Below the pieces are notes generated by a model that was not told where the DNA came from, searched no databases, and saw only the letters and a list, made by a program, of their open reading frames with translations. Below, piece by piece: positions 14,882 through 23,356 of a stretch of 23,375 nt of DNA (position 1 is its first letter; each line of letters opens with the position of its first letter). Origin of the DNA: Chromatiales bacterium (GTDB lineage: Bacteria; Pseudomonadota; Gammaproteobacteria; Chromatiales; Chromatiaceae). The position numbers and the translations under genes were made by a program. The DNA lies in contig JANTHH010000012.1 of the NCBI GenBank assembly GCA_024762485.1, forward strand, positions 1 through 23,375, written 5' to 3'.

Positions 14882-16162
14882 TCATAGGGCACAGGTCCTG
14901 AATCCGGCGAAGACATCGTTTCGTTCCGGCCCGTAATAGGTCCGCCAGGTAGTACGGATCATGCGTCCCCGCGTCGTCCAGGCGCCGCCCCGCAGTACCT
15001 TGGTGTTGCCGAAGAGTGGCTGGGAATAATCCTGGTACATGTCCGGCGTGAAACCCGGATAGGGCCCGAAGGTGTCCTCTGTCCACTCCCAGGCATTGCC
15101 GATCATCTGGCGACAGCCGAAGGCACTGTCTCCCTCGGGCAAGGCGCCCACCGCGATCGTGCCCAGGGCATGGCCATCGAGATTCGCCCGCTGCGCCGTC
15201 GGCGCTGCGTCACCCCAGGGATAATGGCGCTTGTCCGGCGACAGACCGCCCTGCCCGTCGGGCTGACCTGCGGCGGCCACCTCCCATTCCAGTTCGCTGG
15301 GCAGGCGCCGGCCCACCCAGCGACAGTAGGCCCGGGCCTCGTGCCAGCAGACATGGATCACGGCGGCATCCACCGGCAACGGCTCCCAGTTGTCGAAGCG
15401 ACGCATCTCCCAGCCATCGGCTGCCTTTCGCCAGTAGCGCGGGCAGTCCAGTCCGGACTGTTTCAACCAGGCCAGCCCCGCCTCGTCCCAGTAACGGGCA
15501 TCCCCGTAACCACCTGCCTCGACAAAGGCCGCGTACTCACCGTTGCTGACCGCTGCCCGGGCAATGGAGAAGGGTTCGACCTCGAGCGGATGCGCCCATT
15601 TTTCATTGTCAAAGACAAAACCGTCTTCCCGGCGGGCGCCGAGCATGAAGCTGCCGCCGGGAATCCGCGCATCGCCGTCCAGGCTTCCTTGCATCAGTGC
15701 CTTGGGTACCTGGCCGATCGCAGGCGTGGGGTATTCAAGCGTCTGGCGGGTATAGGTGAAGGCCTCGGTGTGCATGTCCTCGTGGTAGATTGCGTACTCG
15801 AGCAGGTAATCCCGCTGCGGATCGGGAGCATCGTTCTCGACATGCCATCGGACCCGGTCATGCACCTCGCGCATGTAGGCCAGGGTGTCTTCCAGGCTGG
15901 GCAGTGGCAGATTCCAGCGATCATCGTGCGCGATGGTGATGGAATCGTAGAGACTGTCGACAGCGTCGATCAGCGGCGCCAGACCCAGATGCTGACGCAG
16001 TATCCAGTACTCGTAGAAATAGGCCGTGTGCCCGATCTCCCAACGCAACGGGTTCACGATGGGCAATTTCGGCCCCATGAGCTGCTGCGCATCCAGGCCC
16101 TCGATCAGTGTCAGGGTACGCTGCCGGGCATCTTCCATGCCGTCGATCAGAAAGCGGGACAT
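14882..16162 (-). CDS. senA: Selenoneine synthase SenA (EgtB-like non-haem iron enzyme)
   Basis: SenA joins the selenium of a selenosugar to hercynine using oxygen, giving selenoneine after loss of the sugar. The 426-residue protein has the EgtB architecture. The N-terminal DinB-like domain carries the three iron-binding histidines, seen as GHTAYF (His45) and HEDMH (His127 and His131). An FGE-sulfatase domain follows from about 155 to 424, with GNAWEW (355-360), LRGGAW (390-395) and the ending FAGFRTCAL. The choice of SenA over ergothioneine-forming EgtB rests on the adjacent divergent senB, on selD downstream, and on the look of the N-terminal segment; without an alignment it is not absolute. 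The start lacks a clear ribosome site; the ATG at 16138 is an alternative. EgtD, which makes hercynine, is not in the window. Confidence 0.87.
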   Translation of the reverse strand: MSRFLIDGMEDARQRTLTLIEGLDAQQLMGPKLPIVNPLRWEIGHTAYFYEYWILRQHLGLAPLIDAVDSLYDSITIAHDDRWNLPLPSLEDTLAYMREVHDRVRWHVENDAPDPQRDYLLEYAIYHEDMHTEAFTYTRQTLEYPTPAIGQVPKALMQGSLDGDARIPGGSFMLGARREDGFVFDNEKWAHPLEVEPFSIARAAVSNGEYAAFVEAGGYGDARYWDEAGLAWLKQSGLDCPRYWRKAADGWEMRRFDNWEPLPVDAAVIHVCWHEARAYCRWVGRRLPSELEWEVAAAGQPDGQGGLSPDKRHYPWGDAAPTAQRANLDGHALGTIAVGALPEGDSAFGCRQMIGNAWEWTEDTFGPYPGFTPDMYQDYSQPLFGNTKVLRGGAWTTRGRMIRTTWRTYYGPERNDVFAGFRTCAL

Positions 16163-16223
16163 GATATGGTGATGCTGAGAATAATTAACGCACCATGGTC
16201 GCAGGAATAATGCGGGATGTCAC
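16163..16223. promoter_or_regulatory. Shared divergent control region of senA and senB
   Basis: Only 61 bases separate the two starts, so promoters for both directions must lie here or within the coding ends. The stretch is AT-rich (AATAATTAA at about 16180) and contains a palindrome ACCATGGT at 16192-16199 near its centre. No convincing -35/-10 pair could be assigned on either strand. GGGA lies seven bases before the senB ATG as its ribosome site. Confidence 0.5.
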
Positions 16224-17189
16224 ATGAACATCTGCTTGGTCACCCCTGCCCCGCGCGGCTCACGCGCGGGCAACCGGGCTTCGGCCAACCGCTGGGCAAC
16301 CATGCTGCGCAAGCTGGGCCACAGGGTCAGGGTCTCCACTGATTATAAGGATGCAACGACCGACCTGATGGTTGCCTTGCATGCCTGGCGCAGTGCCGAG
16401 GCCATCACACGATTTGCAGCGACCCATCCCGAGAGACCACTGGTGGTGGTACTGACCGGCACCGATGCCTACCGGTTCATCCACAGCCACCGGGAAACCA
16501 CGCTGGCCTCCCTGGAAGCGGCCGATCACATCGTGGGCCTGCACCCCATGGTGGGAAACGTGCTGCCGAAACGACTGCGCGGAAAACTACGCATCATCAT
16601 CCAGTCTGCGCGTCCCCTGGAGAAAAGACAGCCGGCCAAGCGCCATTTCCGCGTCTGTTTCGCCGGCCATCTGCGTGAAGAGAAAGACCCACTGCGACCC
16701 GCGATCGCGGTGCGCAACCTGCCACCCGACAGCCGCATCCGCGTGGATGCCTACGGCGGTGCACATAGCGAAGACTGGTCGAGTGCGGTACGCGAAGAGA
16801 TGCGTATCAACGCGCGCTACCGCTGGCATGGCGAAATCCCCCACGCCGAGCTACGGCGGATCTTCAGCCGATCACACCTGCTGGTGCTGCCCTCGTTGAT
16901 GGAGGGTGGCGCCAACGTGATCTCCGAGGCGGTGATGGCAAAACTGCCGGTCATTGCATCCGACATCGAAGGTTCTGTGGGCCTGCTGGGCGAGGACTAT
17001 CCAGGCTATTACCCCGTAGGTGACGCCGAAGCGCTGCGTGAACGGCTGCTGCAGGCGGAGTCGGACCCGGCCTACTACGCGGCCCTGGAAACCGGCTGCG
17101 CTGAACGCCGACATCTGTTCACCCGCGAGCAGGAACAAGCGGGTTGGGCGAGGCTGGTGGACGATATCCAGACCACCTGCTTGGAATGA
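16224..17189 (+). CDS. senB: Selenosugar synthase SenB (GT-B glycosyltransferase, TIGR04348-type)
   Basis: SenB takes selenophosphate and a UDP-sugar and makes the selenosugar that SenA uses. The 321-residue protein is a GT-B enzyme. Its N-terminal half starts MNICLVTPAPRGSRAGNRAS, a pattern I associate with the SenB/TIGR04348 family, and includes LTGTDAYRF (77-85). The C-terminal half has CFAGHLREEKD (145-155), PSLMEGGANVISEA (223-236) and PVIASDIEGSVGLLG, with the glutamate and glycine loop that holds the nucleotide sugar. No signal peptide is present, so it works in the cytosol. It is transcribed away from senA and selD, sharing a 61-base control region, and ends at a likely hairpin terminator. 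Assignment rests on sequence style plus the senA and selD neighbours. Confidence 0.9.
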   Translation: MNICLVTPAPRGSRAGNRASANRWATMLRKLGHRVRVSTDYKDATTDLMVALHAWRSAEAITRFAATHPERPLVVVLTGTDAYRFIHSHRETTLASLEAADHIVGLHPMVGNVLPKRLRGKLRIIIQSARPLEKRQPAKRHFRVCFAGHLREEKDPLRPAIAVRNLPPDSRIRVDAYGGAHSEDWSSAVREEMRINARYRWHGEIPHAELRRIFSRSHLLVLPSLMEGGANVISEAVMAKLPVIASDIEGSVGLLGEDYPGYYPVGDAEALRERLLQAESDPAYYAALETGCAERRHLFTREQEQAGWARLVDDIQTTCLE

Positions 17190-17217
17190 AAAAGGCCCGT
17201 GGGTCTCACCGCCTTTT
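17190..17217 (+). terminator. Likely intrinsic terminator of senB
   Basis: AAAAGGC (17190-17196) pairs with GCCTTTT (17211-17217), and GTG/CAC inside the loop can extend the stem. It starts right after the senB stop and ends in four T, so it is a moderate terminator. Confidence 0.6.
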
Positions 17218-17307
17218 GGTTGGCAGGGGCAGAGTTAGCTCGCTGCGCTCGCGCTGCGCGCCTGCGGCGTAGAGTTGCCGAGCAGGATCAGAAGTTCTCA
17301 GCCATTT

Positions 17308-17694
17308 TTAAACCGTCCATGAAAACGGGGTAGAACCCGTCCCTTCGTATGCCTTCAGGAAGGCTTCATGCTGTTCCGCGTTCTTCTTGCTGTGCGGACG
17401 CAGATACCCCTTCCCGTCCCGACACCGTGTCGCATAGGCAATGGCATTGAATTCGTGGTTGCCCATTACCGACAGGGCGGCCCCCGATTCCACCATCGGC
17501 CGCACGATGGCAATCACCTCACGCTGCCGTGGTTCCCGATCGATGAAGTCACCCAGGAAGATCACCCGGCGTACTGGATGGCGATAAATCCCGTCCTGCT
17601 GCCGATACCCGAGCTTGTCCAGCATGGCCTGCAAGGTGTCGGCGCAGCCGTGGATATCCCCGATGAGGTCAAAACCCGTATTTGTGTCTGTCAT
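17308..17694 (-). pseudogene. 3'-truncated metallophosphoesterase remnant
   Basis: The 128-residue frame is the N-terminal part of a calcineurin-type phosphoesterase, with metal-site motifs GDIHG (12-16), GDFIDR (48-53) and GNHE (78-81). Full-length relatives are about twice as long or more and carry two further histidine metal ligands after this point. Here the family-like sequence stops near residue 117 (AFLKAYEG) and the frame ends nine or so unrelated residues later (STPFSWTV). The missing C-terminal part is not found in other frames downstream. The enzyme would lack part of its metal site and is most likely dead. A short palindrome (ACGGG-GTAGAA-CCCGT, near 17324-17340) lies at the break, which may mark a rearrangement or a lost mobile element. 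No ribosome site precedes the ATG. Confidence 0.75.
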
Positions 17695-17838
17695 GGGAGG
17701 ATGCTACCGCGTTTGACTCCGGTGCACCGCCGAGGGCCGGTGAGCCTCACGGCCAAGGCGGCCTCGGCGACGCTGCCCGGTTGCCCGAAGGTCAGCCCGA
17801 TGGTCACTGTCTCCCGCGATGCCGCGCCCAAGATTTCG

Positions 17839-17902
17839 TTTTGGGCCACGGATGGGCCACGGATGGGCCACGGATGGGCCATACGTGGGCCATGGCCCAA
17901 AA
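17839..17902. repeat. 11-bp tandem repeat flanked by 10-bp inverted repeats
   Basis: The unit GGGCCACGGAT occurs three times perfectly (17843-17875), followed by the variant GGGCCATACGT and a final GGGCCATGGCCC. The outer edges, TTTTGGGCCA (17839-17848) and TGGCCCAAAA (17893-17902), are perfect inverted copies. A period of 11 is not a multiple of three and the stretch is not coding. It lies between the dead phosphoesterase and the tRNA terminator. Confidence 0.85.
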
Positions 17903-17915
17903 ACCTTCAGACAAG

Positions 17916-17946
17916 AAAAAAGCCAACCACTGCTAAGTGATTGGCT
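17916..17946 (-). terminator. Intrinsic terminator after tRNA-fMet and the nuo operon
   Basis: On the minus strand a 10-base stem (17946-17937 with 17930-17921, one G-U pair) closes a 6-base loop and is followed by six T (17921-17916). It lies 14 bases after the tRNA 3' end. A-rich sequence on the other side could let it work in both directions. Confidence 0.9.
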
Positions 17947-17959
17947 TTTCTACCTTTTT

Positions 17960-18036
<77 letters not shown>

Positions 18037-18093
18037 TCTGGAGCGCAGATACTACCCGCAGAGGTACTTCCTGTCAAGCCATTGATACTGTAA

Positions 18094-19533
18094 TCAGGAC
18101 GTGATGGCAGCCAGGCAGGCATCGAGCAGAGGTGCTGGAAGCAGCCCGAAGGCGAGCATGGCGAGGCCGTTCATGCTGACGATCAGATGGGTGTCGGCTG
18201 AGGCACTGACCGGCTGGGTCTCAGTCGACTTATCGAAATACATCATCTTGATGGCACGAAGATAGTAGAAGGCCCCGATCAATGAGAAGAACACCGCGTA
18301 GACTGCCAGCCAGAGCAAATCCACATTCACGATGGCCTCGAGCACGAACAACTTTGCAAAGAAACCCACCGTCGGCGGCACACCTGCCAACGAGAACAGC
18401 AACAGTAGCATCATGCCGGCAATCCAGGGGCTGCGCTCGTTGAGGCCCTTGAGATCTTCAAGATTCTCGGCCTCGAAGCCCTGACGACTGAGCATGGCGA
18501 GAATACCGAATGTCCCAACCGACATCAGCGCATACACGATGGTGTAGAACATGCCTGCACTGTATCCCTTGTCCGTTCCCGCCAGCAGGCCAAGCAGAAT
18601 GAAACCGACATGAGAGATGGTGGAATACGCCAGCATGCGCTTGATATTCCGCTGGGCTATCGCAACCACATTACCCAGTGCAAGTGAGAGTACAGCGAGA
18701 ATGATCAACATGTCCTGCCAGTGTCCCTGTAACGCACCCAGGCCATCGACCAGCAGACGCATGGCCATGGCAAAGGCAGCAATTTTCGGTGCACTGCTCA
18801 GGAAAAGGGTCACGGCCGTGGGTGCGCCATGATAAATGTCGGGCAGCCACATATGGAACGGCACGGCACCGAACTTGAACGCGACGCCAATGATGATGAA
18901 AACCAGTCCAAACGTGAGCACCTTGTCGTCCATGCCGTCACTGCTCATTGCGCGGGTCACCGACTGGAAATCAAGTGCGCCGGTCGCGCCGTACACCATG
19001 GAGATACCGTAGAGCAGCAGGCCGGAGGCGAGCGCACCCATGACAAAGTATTTCATCGCGGCCTCGGCACCCTTCGGGGAATCCTGGTCGAAGGCCACCA
19101 GTGCATAGAGACAAAGGGTCAGGAGCTCAAGACCGAGATACAAGGTGAGAAAGCTGTTGGACGAGACCATCACCAACATGCCGAGGACGGCGAACAGGCC
19201 GAGACTGTAGAACTCGCCCTTGAACAGCCCCTTGGCTCGCAGATAATCCTTGGAATAGACAAACGCAAACAGGCTGATGACGATTATGGAAACCTTCAAC
19301 AGGTCGGACATCGGATCGCGGATATAGCCACCATCAAAGATGACCTGTGGCGCATCGCCGGCCACGGACAGGACCAGCACCAGGGTGCCACCCAGGGCGA
19401 ACAGTGAGAGCACGTAGGTCACCGCCCTGTTCCGGTCACTGACGAACAGGTCGGCAACCAGCACAAAACACGCTGAGCACAGCATGAAGATTTCTGGCCA
19501 GGCCGGGCGCAGACTCATCAGGTCGTATTCCAT
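18094..19533 (-). CDS. nuoN: NADH-quinone oxidoreductase subunit N
   Basis: NuoN is one of the three antiporter-like proton-pumping subunits in the membrane arm of complex I. The 479-residue protein is hydrophobic throughout with about 14 membrane helices. The key charged residues are visible: Glu136 in LGLELLTL and Lys220 in AFKFGAVPFHMW, followed by LPDIYHGAP. The frame could also begin at a TTG one codon earlier (19536), but GGGGGA is correctly spaced for the ATG at 19533. It is the last protein gene of the operon, 27-30 bases after nuoM, and is followed by tRNA-fMet and a terminator. The gene is intact. Confidence 0.97.
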   Translation of the reverse strand: MEYDLMSLRPAWPEIFMLCSACFVLVADLFVSDRNRAVTYVLSLFALGGTLVLVLSVAGDAPQVIFDGGYIRDPMSDLLKVSIIVISLFAFVYSKDYLRAKGLFKGEFYSLGLFAVLGMLVMVSSNSFLTLYLGLELLTLCLYALVAFDQDSPKGAEAAMKYFVMGALASGLLLYGISMVYGATGALDFQSVTRAMSSDGMDDKVLTFGLVFIIIGVAFKFGAVPFHMWLPDIYHGAPTAVTLFLSSAPKIAAFAMAMRLLVDGLGALQGHWQDMLIILAVLSLALGNVVAIAQRNIKRMLAYSTISHVGFILLGLLAGTDKGYSAGMFYTIVYALMSVGTFGILAMLSRQGFEAENLEDLKGLNERSPWIAGMMLLLLFSLAGVPPTVGFFAKLFVLEAIVNVDLLWLAVYAVFFSLIGAFYYLRAIKMMYFDKSTETQPVSASADTHLIVSMNGLAMLAFGLLPAPLLDACLAAITS

Positions 19534-19563
19534 CAAGATCCCCCGCCGACTACGGCGTATCGG

Positions 19564-21072
19564 TTACAACTTGGAAACGGCAACATGTTCGATCAGGTTC
19601 TGGACCGAGGCGTCCATGACCTCGATCAGCGGGGCCGGCCAGACACCGAGCAGCAGCACGGCAAATGCCAGGGTCCCGAGCACGAAGAATTCACGTCCGT
19701 TGATGTCCGTGAGGGCCGCGACCTTGTCGGAGGCGATTGGCCCGAATACCACTCGCTTGACCATCCACAGGGTATAGGCCGCCCCGAGGATCAAGGTTGT
19801 CGCGGCGAGGACGGCAAACCAGAAGTCGGCCTTGAAACTCGCGAGTATCACCATGAACTCACCGACAAAACCGGACGTTCCCGGCAGGCCTGCATTAGCC
19901 ATGGCGAAGAACACCATGAAGGCAGCGAACCAGGGCATGACATTGACCACGCCACCGTAGTCAGCGATCTCGCGACTGTGCATTCGGTCGTAGAGCACAC
20001 CGACACAGAGGAACATCGCAGCCGAGATGAAGCCGTGTGACACCATCTGCACCATGCCGCCCTCAAGGCCGAGCATGGCCCCGCTCCCTTCTTGCTGCAG
20101 CAGCATGAAGACAATGAAGAAGCCCAGTGTGACGAAGCCCATGTGTGCTATCGATGAGTAGGCGATGAGTTTCTTCATGTCCCGCTGTACCAGCGCGACG
20201 AAGCCGATGTAGACCACGGCGATCAGCGACATGGTGATGATCATCCAGTCGAGCTCGTGGCTGGCATCGGGGGTAATCGGCAGGCTGAAGCGCAGGAAAC
20301 CGTAACCGCCGATCTTCAACATGATGGCGGCCAGGATCACGGAACCGCCGGTTGGTGCCTCCACATGGGCATCTGGCAACCAGGTGTGCACCGGCCACAT
20401 CGGCACCTTGACTGCAAAGGCGAGGAGAAAGGCGATGAAGATCAGTACCTGTTCGGTCAGCCCCAGCTTCAGGTCATGGAAGGCGAGGATCTCCATGCTG
20501 CCCGACTGGAAGTACATGTAGACCAGTGCGACCAGCATGAACACAGAGCCAAGGAAGGTGTAAAGAAAGAACTTGATGGTCGCGTATACCCGGCGCGGAC
20601 CGCCCCAGATACCGATGATCAGAAACATCGGGATCAGCATCGCCTCCCAGAACACATAGAACAGCATGGCGTCGAGGGCAGCGAAGACCCCCACCATGAC
20701 CCCCTCCATCATCAGGAAGGCGGCCATGTACTGATGCGGCTTGTATTGGATGACCTCCCAGCCCGCCACGATGACCAGGATGCTGATAAATGTCGTCAAC
20801 AGGATCAGCGGCATGGCGATGCCGTCCACGCCCAAGTGGTAGTTGACGTTGAAGGCGGGAATCCAGGCCCGGTTCTCCTGGAACTGCATCGCCGAGCTGC
20901 TGACATCAAAACCGGACCAGAGGGGCAGGCTGAAAATGAATGTCAGCACGGCCACGCCCACGGCCAGCCAGCGGGTCACATTCGGCGCCTTGTCACCACT
21001 GGCAAGCACGAGCATGCCGCCAATGATGGGCAGCCAGATGATGATACTGAGAATGGGCCAATCCGCGTTCAT
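19564..21072 (-). CDS. nuoM: NADH-quinone oxidoreductase subunit M
   Basis: NuoM is the middle antiporter-like proton pump of complex I. The 502-residue length and the hydrophobic profile, with about 14 helices, are normal. Conserved residues are seen as Glu143 in FWEAMLIPM and Lys222 in FAVKVPMWP, with HTWLPDAHVEAP at 229-240. The ribosome site is weak (GGGA about 12 bases before the ATG), and the gene begins 20 bases after nuoL, so translation may depend on its neighbours. Gene order and strand match the standard nuo operon. Confidence 0.97.
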   Translation of the reverse strand: MNADWPILSIIIWLPIIGGMLVLASGDKAPNVTRWLAVGVAVLTFIFSLPLWSGFDVSSSAMQFQENRAWIPAFNVNYHLGVDGIAMPLILLTTFISILVIVAGWEVIQYKPHQYMAAFLMMEGVMVGVFAALDAMLFYVFWEAMLIPMFLIIGIWGGPRRVYATIKFFLYTFLGSVFMLVALVYMYFQSGSMEILAFHDLKLGLTEQVLIFIAFLLAFAVKVPMWPVHTWLPDAHVEAPTGGSVILAAIMLKIGGYGFLRFSLPITPDASHELDWMIITMSLIAVVYIGFVALVQRDMKKLIAYSSIAHMGFVTLGFFIVFMLLQQEGSGAMLGLEGGMVQMVSHGFISAAMFLCVGVLYDRMHSREIADYGGVVNVMPWFAAFMVFFAMANAGLPGTSGFVGEFMVILASFKADFWFAVLAATTLILGAAYTLWMVKRVVFGPIASDKVAALTDINGREFFVLGTLAFAVLLLGVWPAPLIEVMDASVQNLIEHVAVSKL

Positions 21073-21092
21073 ATTCTTTTAATCCCGCCCTG

Positions 21093-23051
21093 TCAGCGAA
21101 TCACGAACCAATACAAAAGGACCAGGAGTCCCAGAATGGTCGCAATGGCGTAGTGATACAGATAACCGGTCTGGATCTGCCGTAGTACCGCAGCGAGGCG
21201 CCCGACGGATTTGGCCGAACCATTGACGATCAAGCCATCGATCAGTGCCCGGTCGCCCACCATCCAGAACAACTTGCCGAGGAAACGGCTGCCATCTGCG
21301 AATACCGTCTGATTGAATTCGTCCATCCAGTATTTCTTGTCCAGCATGGTATAGAGGATTCCCGCCCTCGCCTTGATGGCCGCGGGAACGGCAGGTACCA
21401 CCAGGTACAACAGCCAGGCCAGAACCAGACCGGACATGGCAAGGATGAAAGGCAGCCCGAAGACACCGTGTGTCATGAAAGCCCAGGCACCGTGGAAATC
21501 CTTACCGAGCTCACCCAGGGTGTCATGCACCGCGGCCACGTGGAGCACACCATCGAAAAAGTCACCAAACAGCATCGGGCTGATAGTGAAATAACCGATC
21601 AGCACCGAGGGGATCGCCAGTAATACCAGAGGAACGGTCACAACCCAGGGGGACTCCTGAAGGTGCGCCTTGGCATGCTCGTCTCGTGGTCCCTTGCCAT
21701 GGAATACCAGGAAATAGAGACGGAAGCTGTAAAGCGCGGTGACGAAGACACCAGCGGTCAGCAGCCAGCTGGCGTAATGGGAGCCCCAGAGATCCGAGAG
21801 ATGGACGGCCTCAATGATCGCATCCTTGGAGAAGAAGCCGGAGAAACCGGGGAAGCCGATAAGCGCCAGGGTACCCAACAGCGCCGTGATGTGGGTGACC
21901 GGCATGTACTTGCGGATGCCGCCCATCTTGCGGATATCCTGCTCGTGGTGCATGCCGATGATGACCGAGCCCGCTGCCAGGAACAGCAACGCCTTGAAAA
22001 AGGCATGGGTCATCAGGTGGAACAATCCGGCCGCATAGGCCGAGGCCCCTAGGGCTGCAACCATGTAGCCGAGCTGGGACAGGGTTGAGTAGGCGATGAC
22101 GCGCTTGATGTCGTTCTGCACGATGCCGATCAGGCCCATGGAGAATGCGGTGGTGGCGCCGATCACCAGGACGAAAGAAAGTGCGGTCTCGGAGAGTTCG
22201 AACAGCGGTGACATGCGTGCCACCATGAAGATACCGGCAGTCACCATGGTGGCGGCATGGATCAGTGCAGAGATCGGTGTCGGGCCTTCCATGGAATCCG
22301 GCAGCCAGACATGCAACGGCACCTGGGCCGACTTGCCCATGGCGCCGACGAACAACAGGATGCAGATCACGGTCATGATCGACCATTCGCTGTCGCCCCA
22401 GACGGTCATGACCTGATGCGCGCTCTCCGGGGCGCGATTGAATACCTCGACATAGTCGAGGCTGCCGAAATACATCACCACCGCGGCGATGCCGAGCACG
22501 AAACCGAAATCGCCCACTCGGTTGACCAGGAAGGCCTTCATGTTGGCATAGATGGCCGATTCCTTCTTGTAGTAGAAGCCGATCAACAGGTACGAGACCA
22601 GGCCAACGGCCTCCCAGCCGAAAAACAGCTGCATGAAGTTGTTGGCCATCACCAGCATCAGCATCGAAAAGGTAAACAGGGAGATGTAGCTGAAAAACCG
22701 CTGATAACCTTCCTCATCGCGCATGTAGCCGACCGTGTAGATATGCACCATCAGGGAGACGAAAGTCACCACGGCGATCATCATCGCCGTCAGATTGTCC
22801 ACCAGGAAGCCTATCTCGAAGCGGATGCCGTCACTGACCATCCAGGTGTAGACCGCCTCGTTGTAGACCGGCGCACCATTGAAGCCGTGTTGCCACAGGA
22901 CGTACATCGACAGTACGCAGGAGATACCGACACCAAGAATCGTGACCCAGTGAGCGCCGGCGCGGCCGACCTGGTTACGCCACAACCCAGCGATCACGGA
23001 GCCGACGAGGGGTGCCAGGACCAGGGTGAGATAAATCGCTTCCATCCGCAT
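21093..23051 (-). CDS. nuoL: NADH-quinone oxidoreductase subunit L
   Basis: NuoL is the distal proton-pumping subunit of complex I. Besides about 14 core helices it has the C-terminal lateral helix that runs along the membrane arm, which explains the 652-residue length. Visible conserved parts are Glu147 in FFGWEAVGL, Lys240 in GAMGKSAQVP, and HVWLPDSMEGP (247-257). The ATG at 23051 overlaps the nuoK stop (TGATG), so the two are coupled; an ATG two codons later (23045) sits better behind AAGGG and could be used as well. The gene is intact. Confidence 0.97.
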   Translation of the reverse strand: MRMEAIYLTLVLAPLVGSVIAGLWRNQVGRAGAHWVTILGVGISCVLSMYVLWQHGFNGAPVYNEAVYTWMVSDGIRFEIGFLVDNLTAMMIAVVTFVSLMVHIYTVGYMRDEEGYQRFFSYISLFTFSMLMLVMANNFMQLFFGWEAVGLVSYLLIGFYYKKESAIYANMKAFLVNRVGDFGFVLGIAAVVMYFGSLDYVEVFNRAPESAHQVMTVWGDSEWSIMTVICILLFVGAMGKSAQVPLHVWLPDSMEGPTPISALIHAATMVTAGIFMVARMSPLFELSETALSFVLVIGATTAFSMGLIGIVQNDIKRVIAYSTLSQLGYMVAALGASAYAAGLFHLMTHAFFKALLFLAAGSVIIGMHHEQDIRKMGGIRKYMPVTHITALLGTLALIGFPGFSGFFSKDAIIEAVHLSDLWGSHYASWLLTAGVFVTALYSFRLYFLVFHGKGPRDEHAKAHLQESPWVVTVPLVLLAIPSVLIGYFTISPMLFGDFFDGVLHVAAVHDTLGELGKDFHGAWAFMTHGVFGLPFILAMSGLVLAWLLYLVVPAVPAAIKARAGILYTMLDKKYWMDEFNQTVFADGSRFLGKLFWMVGDRALIDGLIVNGSAKSVGRLAAVLRQIQTGYLYHYAIATILGLLVLLYWFVIR

Positions 23052-23356
23052 CAGCCCTTGAGAGAATCCAGGTCGGCCACGTTGATGGTCCGCCGGTTGC
23101 GGAACAGCACCACCAGGATGGCCAGGCCGATGGCGGCCTCGGCAGCCGCCACCGTGAGGATAAAGAAGACAAACACCTGCCCGGCCTCGTCACCGAGGAA
23201 ATGTGAGAAGGCAATGAAATTCATATTCACAGCCAACAACATCAGCTCGATACACATCAGCAGCAGGATCACGTTCTTGCGGTTGATGAAGATGCCCGCG
23301 ATACCGAGGCAGAACAGGATCGCGCTGACGGTGAGGTAGTCGTGCAGTGATAGCAT
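23051..23356 (-). CDS. nuoK: NADH-quinone oxidoreductase subunit K
   Basis: NuoK is a small three-helix subunit at the start of the proton-translocating chain of complex I. The 101-residue length is exact for the family. The two buried glutamates are visible, Glu37 in LLLMCIELMLL and Glu73 in VAAAEAAIGLAI. The ATG shares a base with the stop of the upstream nuoJ (TGATG), and the stop shares a base with the nuoL start, so all three are coupled. Confidence 0.98.
   Translation of the reverse strand: MLSLHDYLTVSAILFCLGIAGIFINRKNVILLLMCIELMLLAVNMNFIAFSHFLGDEAGQVFVFFILTVAAAEAAIGLAILVVLFRNRRTINVADLDSLKG

Noticed and set aside
15170..16210. Plus-strand open frame of 346 codons opposite senA
   Set aside because: Antisense shadow; the minus strand carries the iron-binding histidines and the FGE-type domain.
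17843..17886. Possible CRISPR-like array
   Set aside because: Units are 11 bases and directly adjacent with no spacers, so it is a simple tandem repeat.
22257..23339. Plus-strand open frame of 360 codons opposite nuoL and nuoK
   Set aside because: Antisense to two highly conserved complex I genes. Its His/Asp-rich composition is typical of the reverse of membrane-protein codons.
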